A program made the translations under genes and the position numbers. Of a stretch of DNA of 64,000 nucleotides, positions 42,574-50,578 are shown one piece after another; positions within the stretch are counted from its first letter, which is position 1; each line of letters opens with the position of its first letter. The DNA comes from CAMEON01 sp045645165 (lineage in GTDB: Bacteria > Bacillota > Clostridia > Oscillospirales > CAG-272): contig JAZRIF010000212.1 of NCBI GenBank assembly GCA_045645165.1, positions 1 through 64,000 of the forward strand. The letters are read 5' to 3'. The notes under the pieces were generated by a model. That model saw only the letters and a list, made by a program, of their open reading frames with translations, did no database searches and was not told the origin of the DNA.

Positions 42574-44211
42574 TTAGGAAAGATTTTCGGATGGCGACAT
42601 TTCCTGACCAACGGATTCCACAGGCAACTCAAACCAGAAGGTGGATCCGCTTCCCTCCTTGCTCTCTACACCATAGGTCGTGTGGTGCGCTTCCAGGATC
42701 TGCTTGACAATGGAGAGTCCCAACCCCGTGCCGATCATGGCACGGCGATGCACTTTATCAATCTTGTAATATCGATCCCAGATCAGAGGAATCTGTTCGG
42801 GGGGAATTCCTACACCGCTATCGATAACCGAAACACGAACGCGGTTCCCGTTCCCCGTCAAGGCCTGCGTCACCCGAACCAGCTTATCCTCGCCCGTATA
42901 GTTGATAGCGTTGTTGATGAGGTTGTAGATGACCTGCAAGAGCATGGTACGGTCAGCCTGCACGTCCACTGCGACATCCGCCTCATACTCAATGCGGTAT
43001 CCGTCCTTTTGAGTCAACTTCTCATAGCGAAACATGGTGGATTCGATCAGCTCGGTAAGGTTGATTGTTTCCGTATTCAAAACCCGTGTACCTGCCTGCA
43101 ATTTGGACAGATCCAGCAGGTCGTTGACCAATTGGGACAGTCGTTCGGTCTCGTCAATAATCACCTGAACATTTTCCGGCGTATTCTCACCGGGAAGATC
43201 CCGCATGACCTCGCTATACCCCACGATCATGGTCAACGGTGTACGGAGATCGTGAGAAATATTGGCGATCAGTTCCTTCTGCAGTTTATCGTTTTGCGAT
43301 AGCTGTTCGGACGCATTGGTTAACGATTCCGACAGTTCTGCCGCTTCGCGGTATCCGCTGACACGGAAATCCGCATCATAGCTTCCCTGCGCCAACCGTT
43401 TGGCTGCTCGGTTCATTTTCTTGATAGGCTCGGATATATTATGGGATATCAGGATCGCCAGAATGAGCGCTCCCCACAGGAGAATGAATGCGATCATCCA
43501 GAACTGAGTCTTCAGCGTTTCAACCGTCGCATTCAGGGGCTCCATCTCGGAATTCAGCATAAGAATATACGTCTCGCCCATGTTCCCGGTAAAAATACGG
43601 ACGTGAAGCATATCCACGCTCTTTTCCAAAGACGAGGTCCACAGCATATCCCGAAAGGTTTCTTTATTTCCGGGAGGATAATCGTGCTCATCCCAGTTGT
43701 CCATAGCATCAGGATGGGTATAGAACAGAGCATCCGGGGACACGCGCTTGGTGTACAGACCGCCGTTATGCACAGCCTCATTATACAAATACGTCAGATA
43801 GCGATCCGAAATGCGGTGGATCAAACAATCATTGGAGACGTCCGCGCTGACGATCTGTTTGGCTTTCGGGCCATCCACTCGGAAAACACGGATGCACAAA
43901 AGATAGGCTCTTGCGCAATCGTTTACCGTTTTTTCCAGTTCGGAAGGATGATGCTGTACGGCATCGGTAATGGCCGTGTCCGTAAGCTCCATCTCCTTGT
44001 GCTTGCTCTGACTATAGAAATAATTGAGCAATCCGATCTGCATAACCCACACAACGGCCAGAATGAACAGAGTAAATAACGCAAGGTAGGCAAACAATTT
44101 CCAGGAAATGCTGATACGCCCCCCAATGCCGTTATGGCGTCGGGGGGAGTTATGTGGATTTCCTTGTTTTTCGCGGTTTCCCGTTGTTTTATCCGGTGTC
44201 ATCCCGATCAA
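42574..44211 (-). CDS. HAMP-containing sensor histidine kinase
   Basis: The 545-residue protein has two membrane segments (about 32-57 and 236-258) enclosing an extracellular sensor of about 180 residues, then HAMP, HisKA with ANISHDLRTPLTMIVGYSE, and the ATPase boxes LIYNLINNAINYT, VIDSGVGIPPEQ and GTGLGLSIVKQIL. The autophosphorylated His is in ISHDLRTP. It overlaps its response regulator by four bases (ATGA), and HtrA lies just upstream of that, resembling the CssRS/HtrA secretion-stress set-up. A C-terminal cap of 20 residues is unremarkable. Confidence 0.94.
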   Translation of the reverse strand: MIGMTPDKTTGNREKQGNPHNSPRRHNGIGGRISISWKLFAYLALFTLFILAVVWVMQIGLLNYFYSQSKHKEMELTDTAITDAVQHHPSELEKTVNDCARAYLLCIRVFRVDGPKAKQIVSADVSNDCLIHRISDRYLTYLYNEAVHNGGLYTKRVSPDALFYTHPDAMDNWDEHDYPPGNKETFRDMLWTSSLEKSVDMLHVRIFTGNMGETYILMLNSEMEPLNATVETLKTQFWMIAFILLWGALILAILISHNISEPIKKMNRAAKRLAQGSYDADFRVSGYREAAELSESLTNASEQLSQNDKLQKELIANISHDLRTPLTMIVGYSEVMRDLPGENTPENVQVIIDETERLSQLVNDLLDLSKLQAGTRVLNTETINLTELIESTMFRYEKLTQKDGYRIEYEADVAVDVQADRTMLLQVIYNLINNAINYTGEDKLVRVTQALTGNGNRVRVSVIDSGVGIPPEQIPLIWDRYYKIDKVHRRAMIGTGLGLSIVKQILEAHHTTYGVESKEGSGSTFWFELPVESVGQEMSPSENLS

Positions 44212-44903
44212 TTCCCTTCAAAACGATAGCCTACTCCGCGCAGAGTAACGATGTATTTCGCATACGGACCGAGGCTTTTACGAAGCAGCTTGATATGCGT
44301 ATCCAAGGTTCGGGCATCGCCAAAGAAATCATAGCCCCAAACCTCGCTGATGAGTTTTTCACGGGAAAGAGCGATGTTCCGATTAGCCAGCATATAGAAG
44401 AACAGATCGTACTCCTTGGGAGACATGTCCACCCGTTCTCCGTCTACGTAAACAATACGGGCCGTTACATCGGCGCGCAAGCCGCCCCCATCCAACTCAA
44501 TGACCTGGTTGGGAATCGTATTACCTATCGTATTGACAGGACGGTTCACACGTTTCATAACCGCGTCCACCCGCAGCATGAGTTCTTTGGGAGAGAACGG
44601 TTTCACAACATAGTCGTCTATGCCGAGCTCAAAACCGTTGATCTTATCGTACTCCTCTCCTCGAGCCGAAAGCATGATAATGGGAGTCTGTGTGATCTTT
44701 CGGATCTCGCGGCAGGCGGAAAAACCGTCCAGCTCGGGCATCATGATATCCATGATGATCAAATCATAGGTATTCTTTCGGCAAAGCACGACGGCCTCCA
44801 TGCCATCTCCTGCTTCGGTGACGGTATGGCCTTCAAATTCTGCATACTTTCGGATGATGGCGCGGATGCGGCTTTCATCATCCACAACAAGAACATGATA
44901 CAT
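44208..44903 (-). CDS. OmpR/PhoB-family response regulator
   Basis: The 231-residue product has a receiver domain with the acidic pair VVDDESR, the phospho-acceptor Asp52 in IIMDIMMPELDG, the Lys in VKPFSPKEL, and an OmpR-type winged helix (LSREKLISEVWGYDFFGDART). The Met at 44903 follows AAAGGCG; the frame is open 12 codons upstream but into the gap. Its stop overlaps the kinase start. It is the likely regulator of envelope-stress genes, including htrA immediately upstream. Confidence 0.95.
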   Translation of the reverse strand: MYHVLVVDDESRIRAIIRKYAEFEGHTVTEAGDGMEAVVLCRKNTYDLIIMDIMMPELDGFSACREIRKITQTPIIMLSARGEEYDKINGFELGIDDYVVKPFSPKELMLRVDAVMKRVNRPVNTIGNTIPNQVIELDGGGLRADVTARIVYVDGERVDMSPKEYDLFFYMLANRNIALSREKLISEVWGYDFFGDARTLDTHIKLLRKSLGPYAKYIVTLRGVGYRFEGN

Positions 44904-44938
44904 ATTTTCGCCTTTCTTCTGTGGTATTCGGACGTTCA

Positions 44939-46486
44939 CTATGCCTTTTGTATTGTCTCGGGAACATATTCGGTAATGGACACCGCCAAAACAATCATCT
45001 TTCGATTGCGGATGACTGTCAGTTCAAGCGTATCTCCTACGCGTTTTTTTCGGATCACGGCGTTCAGTTCAGCAACACTTTCGATCTCCTCACCGTCCGC
45101 AGAGATGATGCGATCGCCGTATGCAACGGTGGCGTGGTCACGGTCGTATACGTACACGCCTGTGCTGGTGGAATTGAAGTAGTATACCGCTGTTTGATAA
45201 TTCGTGACATCCACCACTTCAAAATCCAGTGCAGGACGGCCGCGAACGTATCCGTTATGGATCAGCTCCAGAATGATCTCATAGGCAGTATCCACGGGAA
45301 CGGCAAACCCCAAACCTTCGATCTCCTCGGAGGAGATTTTGGCGTTGACAACACCAACCAATTCACCTGCCAGATTGAAGAGACCGCCGCCCGAATTACC
45401 GGGATTGATGGGAGCAGATATCTGGAGCAGGATCATGTTATTCCCGCTGACCGTGATCTGCCGTGCCGTCGCGGAAATCATGCCTTCCGTTACAGTCCCG
45501 CCAAGAGATCCCAAGGGATTTCCGATCGCGAGGATATCTTCTCCTACTACCAAGTCGAAGCTGGAGCCCAACGTAGCCACGGTCAACACGTAAGAACCAG
45601 GATCAATGCGCAACACGGCAATATCGGTCTGTTCATCCGTTCCCACCAAGGTTGCGGGGAATTCGGTACCATCGTTGAGGCGAACCGTAATGGTATTGGC
45701 CCCCTCGATAACGTGATTATTGGTGACTACGTACCCCTCACCGGAAATAATCACGCCGCTACCGGCGCCGCTGGAGACATACTGTCCCAAAATGCCGGAT
45801 TGTACGACTGTTTCAGTTGTGATCTCCACAACAGAGGCCGCGACACGGTTGACGGCGGTTGCAACCGAAAGAACGTCTTTTCCGGCCGAGGTCAATACCT
45901 GGCCGTTTTCATCAAAGGCAATGTCTGCCTTGCCGTCTCCGTTGGCATCCTCGCGCTCAGGCGGGAGTTTCACGATGGAATCCACCGCAGGCACGGTTTC
46001 AGCGCCCATATTGAAATTATCGTTCACGTCCCCCATACTTCCACCGGGGACACTGGGAGTCAAGGAGCCGTTTCCGTTCTCTTCCGTTTCATCCGAAATG
46101 ATCAGGCCGCCCGACGTTTCTATGTTCGGTGCAGTATCGCTGTTCTCGGCAGGAACACCATCTCCGTCGTTCGGATTCAAGATGCGAACTGCCATCCAGG
46201 CACCGACCAAACATCCTCCTGCGATCACGAAGGCTACAAGAACCGTCAACACGGCAATGAACGCTCCGCGATAACTACGACCGGTAGCCTCGCTCGTTCC
46301 TGTAGTGGGATTATAAATAAAGCCGTGACTTCCGTCCGGATTGGTATAGCCTTGCCCATCCGGCTCTCGGTTTGGCTGAGCGGTGTAGTGACTTTCCGCC
46401 GTACGATGCGTATCCTGACGGGCTTCAGAACTCTGATCAGAACTCTGATTGGACGTGTTTTCTTTCATAGGATCGTATTCATTCAT
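44939..46486 (-). CDS. htrA: HtrA/DegP-type membrane-anchored serine protease
   Basis: The 515-residue protein has a polar N-terminus, a membrane segment near residues 72-98 (FIAVLTVLVAFVIAGGCLVG), then a trypsin-like domain with the catalytic His in VVTNNHVIEGA, Asp in TDIAVLRI and Ser in PGNSGGGLFN, and a C-terminal PDZ domain (GDRIISADGEEIESVAELN). It degrades misfolded secreted proteins outside the membrane. The neighbouring response-regulator and kinase genes suggest secretion-stress control. The Met at 46486 follows GGGGGTTATC. Confidence 0.93.
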   Translation of the reverse strand: MNEYDPMKENTSNQSSDQSSEARQDTHRTAESHYTAQPNREPDGQGYTNPDGSHGFIYNPTTGTSEATGRSYRGAFIAVLTVLVAFVIAGGCLVGAWMAVRILNPNDGDGVPAENSDTAPNIETSGGLIISDETEENGNGSLTPSVPGGSMGDVNDNFNMGAETVPAVDSIVKLPPEREDANGDGKADIAFDENGQVLTSAGKDVLSVATAVNRVAASVVEITTETVVQSGILGQYVSSGAGSGVIISGEGYVVTNNHVIEGANTITVRLNDGTEFPATLVGTDEQTDIAVLRIDPGSYVLTVATLGSSFDLVVGEDILAIGNPLGSLGGTVTEGMISATARQITVSGNNMILLQISAPINPGNSGGGLFNLAGELVGVVNAKISSEEIEGLGFAVPVDTAYEIILELIHNGYVRGRPALDFEVVDVTNYQTAVYYFNSTSTGVYVYDRDHATVAYGDRIISADGEEIESVAELNAVIRKKRVGDTLELTVIRNRKMIVLAVSITEYVPETIQKA

Positions 46487-46740
46487 GAAAGATAACCCCC
46501 TTTTCATTTCGATCTCAATCTCACAGCTCCTAAGATGCTGCTCTTATGCGTCTCATTATACCCCTCGAATGTGAAGATTTTTTGAAATTTGCGAAAGTTT
46601 GACTTGAAAAAACTTGAAAGATTCTATTTTTCTGTGATAACACTCCCGTTTCCACGTATTCCCACACAAAAAAGAACCCCGCCTCACTCAAACTAACGAA
46701 TAAAGCGCGCATACGCTCAACACGCGAAAGGAATTCGATT

Positions 46741-46971
46741 ATGATACAAAAATTCATTCAAACGGACCTGCTAATGCCGGAGGCCTATCCCGATCCGATT
46801 CAAGAAGCCAAGAGAGCGGCCATATCTGCTCGGCTTGCCGATAATGCGTTAGCCGGAGATATGCCCGCCTCCCGATTATTTTCTAATTTGCCTGCCGCCA
46901 TTGAACGGGACGTATGGCAGGAAGTCCTTCGGGAACGCAAAGAAATGTCCGGCCATTCACAGCAAGAATAA
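46741..46971 (+). CDS. Small orphan protein, 76 residues
   Basis: A short ORF with AAAGGAATTCG before the ATG. It encodes a mixed hydrophilic/helical protein with no signal peptide or membrane segment: MIQKFIQTDLLMPEAY, ISARLADNALAGDMPASR and a Glu/Arg-rich C-terminus. No family was recognised. It lies alone between two minus-strand genes, and its TAA abuts the stop of the M15 peptidase gene on the other strand. The good ribosome-binding site argues that it is real. Confidence 0.5.
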   Translation: MIQKFIQTDLLMPEAYPDPIQEAKRAAISARLADNALAGDMPASRLFSNLPAAIERDVWQEVLRERKEMSGHSQQE

Positions 46972-47694
46972 TCAATCCAGATACTCTTCCAGAGTCATTC
47001 CCTTCTCATGCATCGCAGTCGCGGCCTTTACACCGACAAACCGATAGTGCCAGGGCTCGTAGGAGTATCCGGTTACGTCTGTTTTTCCCTTTGGATAGCG
47101 AAGAACAAACCCAAAGCAGTGAGCATTTTCCACAAGCCAAGTATAGGCAGGGTTCTGCGCAAAGCTTTCGTTCAACTCCGCGTTATGGAGACTGATAAGA
47201 TCCACGCACAGTCCCGTCTGATGCTCGCTCTCACCGGGACGTGCCGAGTAACTCAACACCTCGGCTTCGCATTGCGCCTGTGTCCAATCGGGATGGGCGG
47301 CCATTTCGTTTCCGAGGTAGGTATTGAACAGGATCTGCTGGTACTCGTAGGAGCGATAGCCGCTGGTGATCACGATATCCTCATAGCCGAGCGCATGAAG
47401 CTCACGTACAAGGGCTTCCGCAGCCAGTGCCACCGTGGATTCCAGCTGTATTTCTTTTCCGTACAGGGTCAGGTCGGTTCGGATATAATCCAAAGAGTCG
47501 GGCGCATAGCTACTATCCAATGGGTTTTGCTTATTCGCCAATTTGAGGTAAGCTTTATCCGATACCATAATGGCAGCCTCGTATTCATTCATGTCGATTT
47601 GGTAATCGTAGTTGGGGAGACCGTGGCCACACGAGGAAAGCAACGCAGTAAGTGCAACGGCGGCAACGGTAATTCTGACGGGTCTTCTAAACAT
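46972..47694 (-). CDS. M15-family D-alanyl-D-alanine carboxypeptidase, lipoprotein
   Basis: The 240-residue product has a lipoprotein signal ending in LLSSCG and a VanY/DdpX-type M15 domain with ITSGYRSYEYQQ, ARPGESEHQTGLCVD (zinc His and Asp) and EPWHYRFVGV (third zinc ligand). It trims the terminal D-Ala of peptidoglycan stems outside the membrane. The Met at 47694 follows GAAGGAG; an in-frame TTG five codons upstream is less likely. It follows mnmM by 20 bases. Confidence 0.9.
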   Translation of the reverse strand: MFRRPVRITVAAVALTALLSSCGHGLPNYDYQIDMNEYEAAIMVSDKAYLKLANKQNPLDSSYAPDSLDYIRTDLTLYGKEIQLESTVALAAEALVRELHALGYEDIVITSGYRSYEYQQILFNTYLGNEMAAHPDWTQAQCEAEVLSYSARPGESEHQTGLCVDLISLHNAELNESFAQNPAYTWLVENAHCFGFVLRYPKGKTDVTGYSYEPWHYRFVGVKAATAMHEKGMTLEEYLD

Positions 47695-47714
47695 GGCAAA
47701 CTCCTTCAAAATAG

Positions 47715-48269
47715 TTACGGTTTGGTTTCCACCACAATAAAGAAGGGAGATGTGGGAGAATTCACGATCTTAACAAGGGTGGCGCAAACACGGTGGCGGG
47801 AAATCCCTGCAAGATAATCCAAAATCATCTGCCCCTCGGCGTCCCCCTCTTTATGACCGGGATAAACTGCGATGTTCAGGATGGCGTCTCTGTCCATGAG
47901 GGTGATAGCATCGCGGATGGCGGGGAGGGTGGTTTCCCGCAGGGTAGTGATGGACTTATCTCCGCCGGGAAGCCAACCGAGATTGAACATCCCCGCCTTG
48001 AAGGGCACGTCCACATATTTCTTTACGTTGGAATGGGAATCCAAGATCAGCTGATAGTTGTCGGGACAGCCTGCGCGCACCAGATGCTCCTGTGTGGAGG
48101 CCAAAGCCTGCTCTTGGATATCGAAGGCGTACACGAAGCCTTCGGGGCCTACGGTCTTGGAGAGAAATTCGGTATCGTGACCGTTACCCATGGTGAAATC
48201 CACCGCCACGTCACCGGGACGGAGGTGCTTGAGGATAAAGTATTTGTGAAGTTCGAGTAGGTCGATCAT
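47715..48269 (-). CDS. MnmM/YtqB-type tRNA wobble-uridine methyltransferase
   Basis: The 184-residue class I methyltransferase has DFTMGNGHDTEFLSK, YAFDIQEQALAST and NLGWLPGGDKS, as in the YtqB/MnmM family, which in B. subtilis methylates nm5s2U34 to mnm5s2U34. Several relatives were once annotated as rRNA methylases. AAGGAG precedes its ATG. It lies between the EamA and M15 genes in one operon. Confidence 0.85.
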   Translation of the reverse strand: MIDLLELHKYFILKHLRPGDVAVDFTMGNGHDTEFLSKTVGPEGFVYAFDIQEQALASTQEHLVRAGCPDNYQLILDSHSNVKKYVDVPFKAGMFNLGWLPGGDKSITTLRETTLPAIRDAITLMDRDAILNIAVYPGHKEGDAEGQMILDYLAGISRHRVCATLVKIVNSPTSPFFIVVETKP

Positions 48270-48287
48270 AAAAACTCCTTGTTTTTT

Positions 48288-49151
48288 TCAGAGATTAAGC
48301 AGGATCACCGACGCCACGCCCACACCGAAGCCTACCCACTGCACCGCGGTGAATTTCTCTCGGCGTACCAAGAGCGCATAGGGGACGATGAGGATGATCT
48401 CTCCCGCCGAAAGGACGGGAAACATAACCGAGGCGGGGATGAATTGATTGAGGTAGATGGCGAGGTAATTGACCGCGCCGTTGAAGAGTCCGCAGAAAAG
48501 AGACAGGGGCGCACCCACACGAAGGGTGGCCTTGAGGTCTGTTTCTTTCGTGAGAAAGGAAGCGGTGATGAGTACCGCCGAGGAAAGCCCCAGAGCCACG
48601 ATCATGTAGAGGTTCTGGTTGACGTCAGCGCCCAGAAAGTGGGGGGTGAGCTTTTGCACGGTGGAACACATACCGTTGCCGATGAAGCCCAGAAGAACGA
48701 AGATCACCCACTTTGCGGTGATCTTTTCCTTGGGAGCGTCGGGAGCGGTCTTTCGGTAGTTGGTCAGCCACAGGGACAGCACCAAAAGCACCATACCCAC
48801 CAGCATAGGAACACCGATGGGCTCCCGCAGAACGATGAGACCCGCAAAAGCAGGCACCAGCAAAGAGTAGGAGGTGATGAGCGTGGTTTTCGCCAAGGAT
48901 CCGCATTTGATCGCCAGTACCACGAACACCGTGGCGGCAGCGTAGGACAAGCCGAAGGCGATAGCGGGAATGATCAATTCATTCGACCATACCCAATTGC
49001 GGTTGACCGCCATGAAAAAGCACATGGCAAAAAAGGAGATCATCCCGCTGAAGAAGAACACACCGGAGTCTCTCTTGGCGTTGTAGCGGTCTTGGCAGAC
49101 CTTCTGGAAGATGATGAACAGGGCGGTCAGAAACAGGAGAAAATAATTCAT
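48288..49151 (-). CDS. EamA/DMT-family transporter
   Basis: The 287-residue product has about ten hydrophobic segments in two EamA repeats (LIIPAIAFGLSYAAATVFVV; ASVMFPVLSAGEIILIVPYA). Its Shine-Dalgarno (GGAAG) is weaker than its neighbours'. Substrate unknown. Confidence 0.85.
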   Translation of the reverse strand: MNYFLLFLTALFIIFQKVCQDRYNAKRDSGVFFFSGMISFFAMCFFMAVNRNWVWSNELIIPAIAFGLSYAAATVFVVLAIKCGSLAKTTLITSYSLLVPAFAGLIVLREPIGVPMLVGMVLLVLSLWLTNYRKTAPDAPKEKITAKWVIFVLLGFIGNGMCSTVQKLTPHFLGADVNQNLYMIVALGLSSAVLITASFLTKETDLKATLRVGAPLSLFCGLFNGAVNYLAIYLNQFIPASVMFPVLSAGEIILIVPYALLVRREKFTAVQWVGFGVGVASVILLNL

Positions 49152-49169
49152 GTGACGCTTCCCTGCTCC

Positions 49170-49871
49170 TTACTTATTATGGATATCCGAACGGATAAAC
49201 TTAATGGCACGCTCCACGGCGTCTTTGGAGTTGTACCAGGGCTCCTGGTCGTAGCGGTAATCGAATTTCTTGCAGAACCAGCTGACGTCGTCGGTAAGAG
49301 TGGTCATGTAATCGTTCACGACCTTGCCCACTTCCCCCGAAAATTGCGCCAGCTTTTTCTTATTCAGACGCTTCTGGCCGTATTCCAGAAGCTTTTTGTA
49401 GTGAGGAATGCAGAAATAGGGCTGAGCGCGGAGCTTGGGGCCGAAATCCTCGTCGGCATCCCACAGGAAGACCACACACTCGGCCATATGCTCAAAGTGA
49501 TACTGAATGCGCTTGCATACGTAGCAGGACTGCTCCAGCTCGCCGATGCGCTTGATGGGCTTGCTTCCGGGGGCGCCGAAGAGACCGCCGTCCTTGATGT
49601 CGTTTTGCAATTCCTTGAGGTGGCTCTCCAGGGTCAGCGCCATGCCCAAACGGTTCTTACGCACGAACATGAGGTCGTAGTGCAGACGGCAAAATCCCTG
49701 CTCGTTGGTCTTGATGCGAACGTCAGGCTCCATCATGGAGGCGCCGAGGATCAGATCCAATTCGTTTTCTTCGAGTTTGCGGTAGATGGCGCACATGGGA
49801 CAGCCACAGGATGGATCATCACGGGAGGCCTCAAAGGCCTCATTTACGGGTATGGTATAGATCTGTTCCAT
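49170..49871 (-). CDS. DUF6062-family protein
   Basis: The 233-residue product matches DUF6062: SCGCPMCAIYRKLEENE, GFCRLHYDLMF, SCYVCKRIQYHFEH and FCIPHYKKLLEYG. The repeated CxxC and C-x-x-H pairs suggest two zinc or cluster sites. Function unknown; the family is widespread in Clostridia. The Met at 49871 follows GGAGG; an upstream start would add residues overlapping the promoter. Confidence 0.85.
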   Translation of the reverse strand: MEQIYTIPVNEAFEASRDDPSCGCPMCAIYRKLEENELDLILGASMMEPDVRIKTNEQGFCRLHYDLMFVRKNRLGMALTLESHLKELQNDIKDGGLFGAPGSKPIKRIGELEQSCYVCKRIQYHFEHMAECVVFLWDADEDFGPKLRAQPYFCIPHYKKLLEYGQKRLNKKKLAQFSGEVGKVVNDYMTTLTDDVSWFCKKFDYRYDQEPWYNSKDAVERAIKFIRSDIHNK

Positions 49872-49930
49872 GGGAACCTCCGATTTTTTCAATTTCCTCT
49901 TGATTTTTGGCAAAAAATCATGTATACTAT

Positions 49931-49959
49931 ATAATACCATAGATTGGCGTAGATTGCAA
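49931..49959 (-). promoter_or_regulatory. Sigma-A promoter of the DUF6062-EamA-mnmM-M15 operon
   Basis: On the minus strand TTGCAA, 17-base spacer, TATTAT, about 60 bases before the DUF6062 ATG. TTGCAA is palindromic and could serve a divergent gene as well, but no clear partner -10 was found. Confidence 0.65.
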
Positions 49960-50024
49960 GAGGTTGTGAAGAAATTTTATCAGCCTGCATCTTCATGAAT
50001 ATTTATCCCAAAGGAGGCCGTTAT

Positions 50025-50543
50025 ATGACCCAGTATACCTTGGATGAATACGCCGCTTTCCTGACAAAAACCTTTGCTCCCCGTTTCCCGCGTGACAACC
50101 GTCCTCGTGCTGTCACGGACACCACCGAAAAAGGAGAGGATGTGCTGGAGTTCATCCTGCCCCACCCCGCCGACGGGCGGTTCTCGGCATCCCTGACGGT
50201 CAGCACCGCCCGCGGATACGTGACCACCTGTGCCTTGCGGTTCGGGCAGGCTGAGGTCGCCTCCGCCCTGTCCCCCGAGGATGCCCCGGCCGCCATCAAG
50301 GAGATCATTGATGACCGCATCATAGCCATCGTACGCTACAAGAATCAAGAAGCCTACGACAACAGCCGCAAGGCGCCCAGCCCCTCGGAATGGCTCTACC
50401 AGATCCCCGACGACGAGGCCGAACTGAACCGTATGCTGGAAAGACTCCAAAGACCCGCAGGCTTCATGGAAAAGCTTGGCGGCACGTACATAGGCGTTTT
50501 CGAGCTCTACCGCTGGAGCGGCAGCCAAACCATAGCGCGATAA
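50025..50543 (+). CDS. Conserved hypothetical protein, 172 residues
   Basis: The product has no signal peptide or membrane segment. It contains TLDEYAAFLTKTFAPRFPRD, a central beta-rich part (SASLTVSTARGYVTTCALRF, FEVELYRW-like FELYRWSG near the end) and charged loops. No family was recognised. AAAGGAGG precedes the ATG. It lies 35 bases before a secreted glycoside-hydrolase-like gene and may be co-transcribed with it. Confidence 0.55.
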   Translation: MTQYTLDEYAAFLTKTFAPRFPRDNRPRAVTDTTEKGEDVLEFILPHPADGRFSASLTVSTARGYVTTCALRFGQAEVASALSPEDAPAAIKEIIDDRIIAIVRYKNQEAYDNSRKAPSPSEWLYQIPDDEAELNRMLERLQRPAGFMEKLGGTYIGVFELYRWSGSQTIAR

Positions 50544-50578
50544 AACCACCAACGAAACACACGGAAAGGAAATATGTT

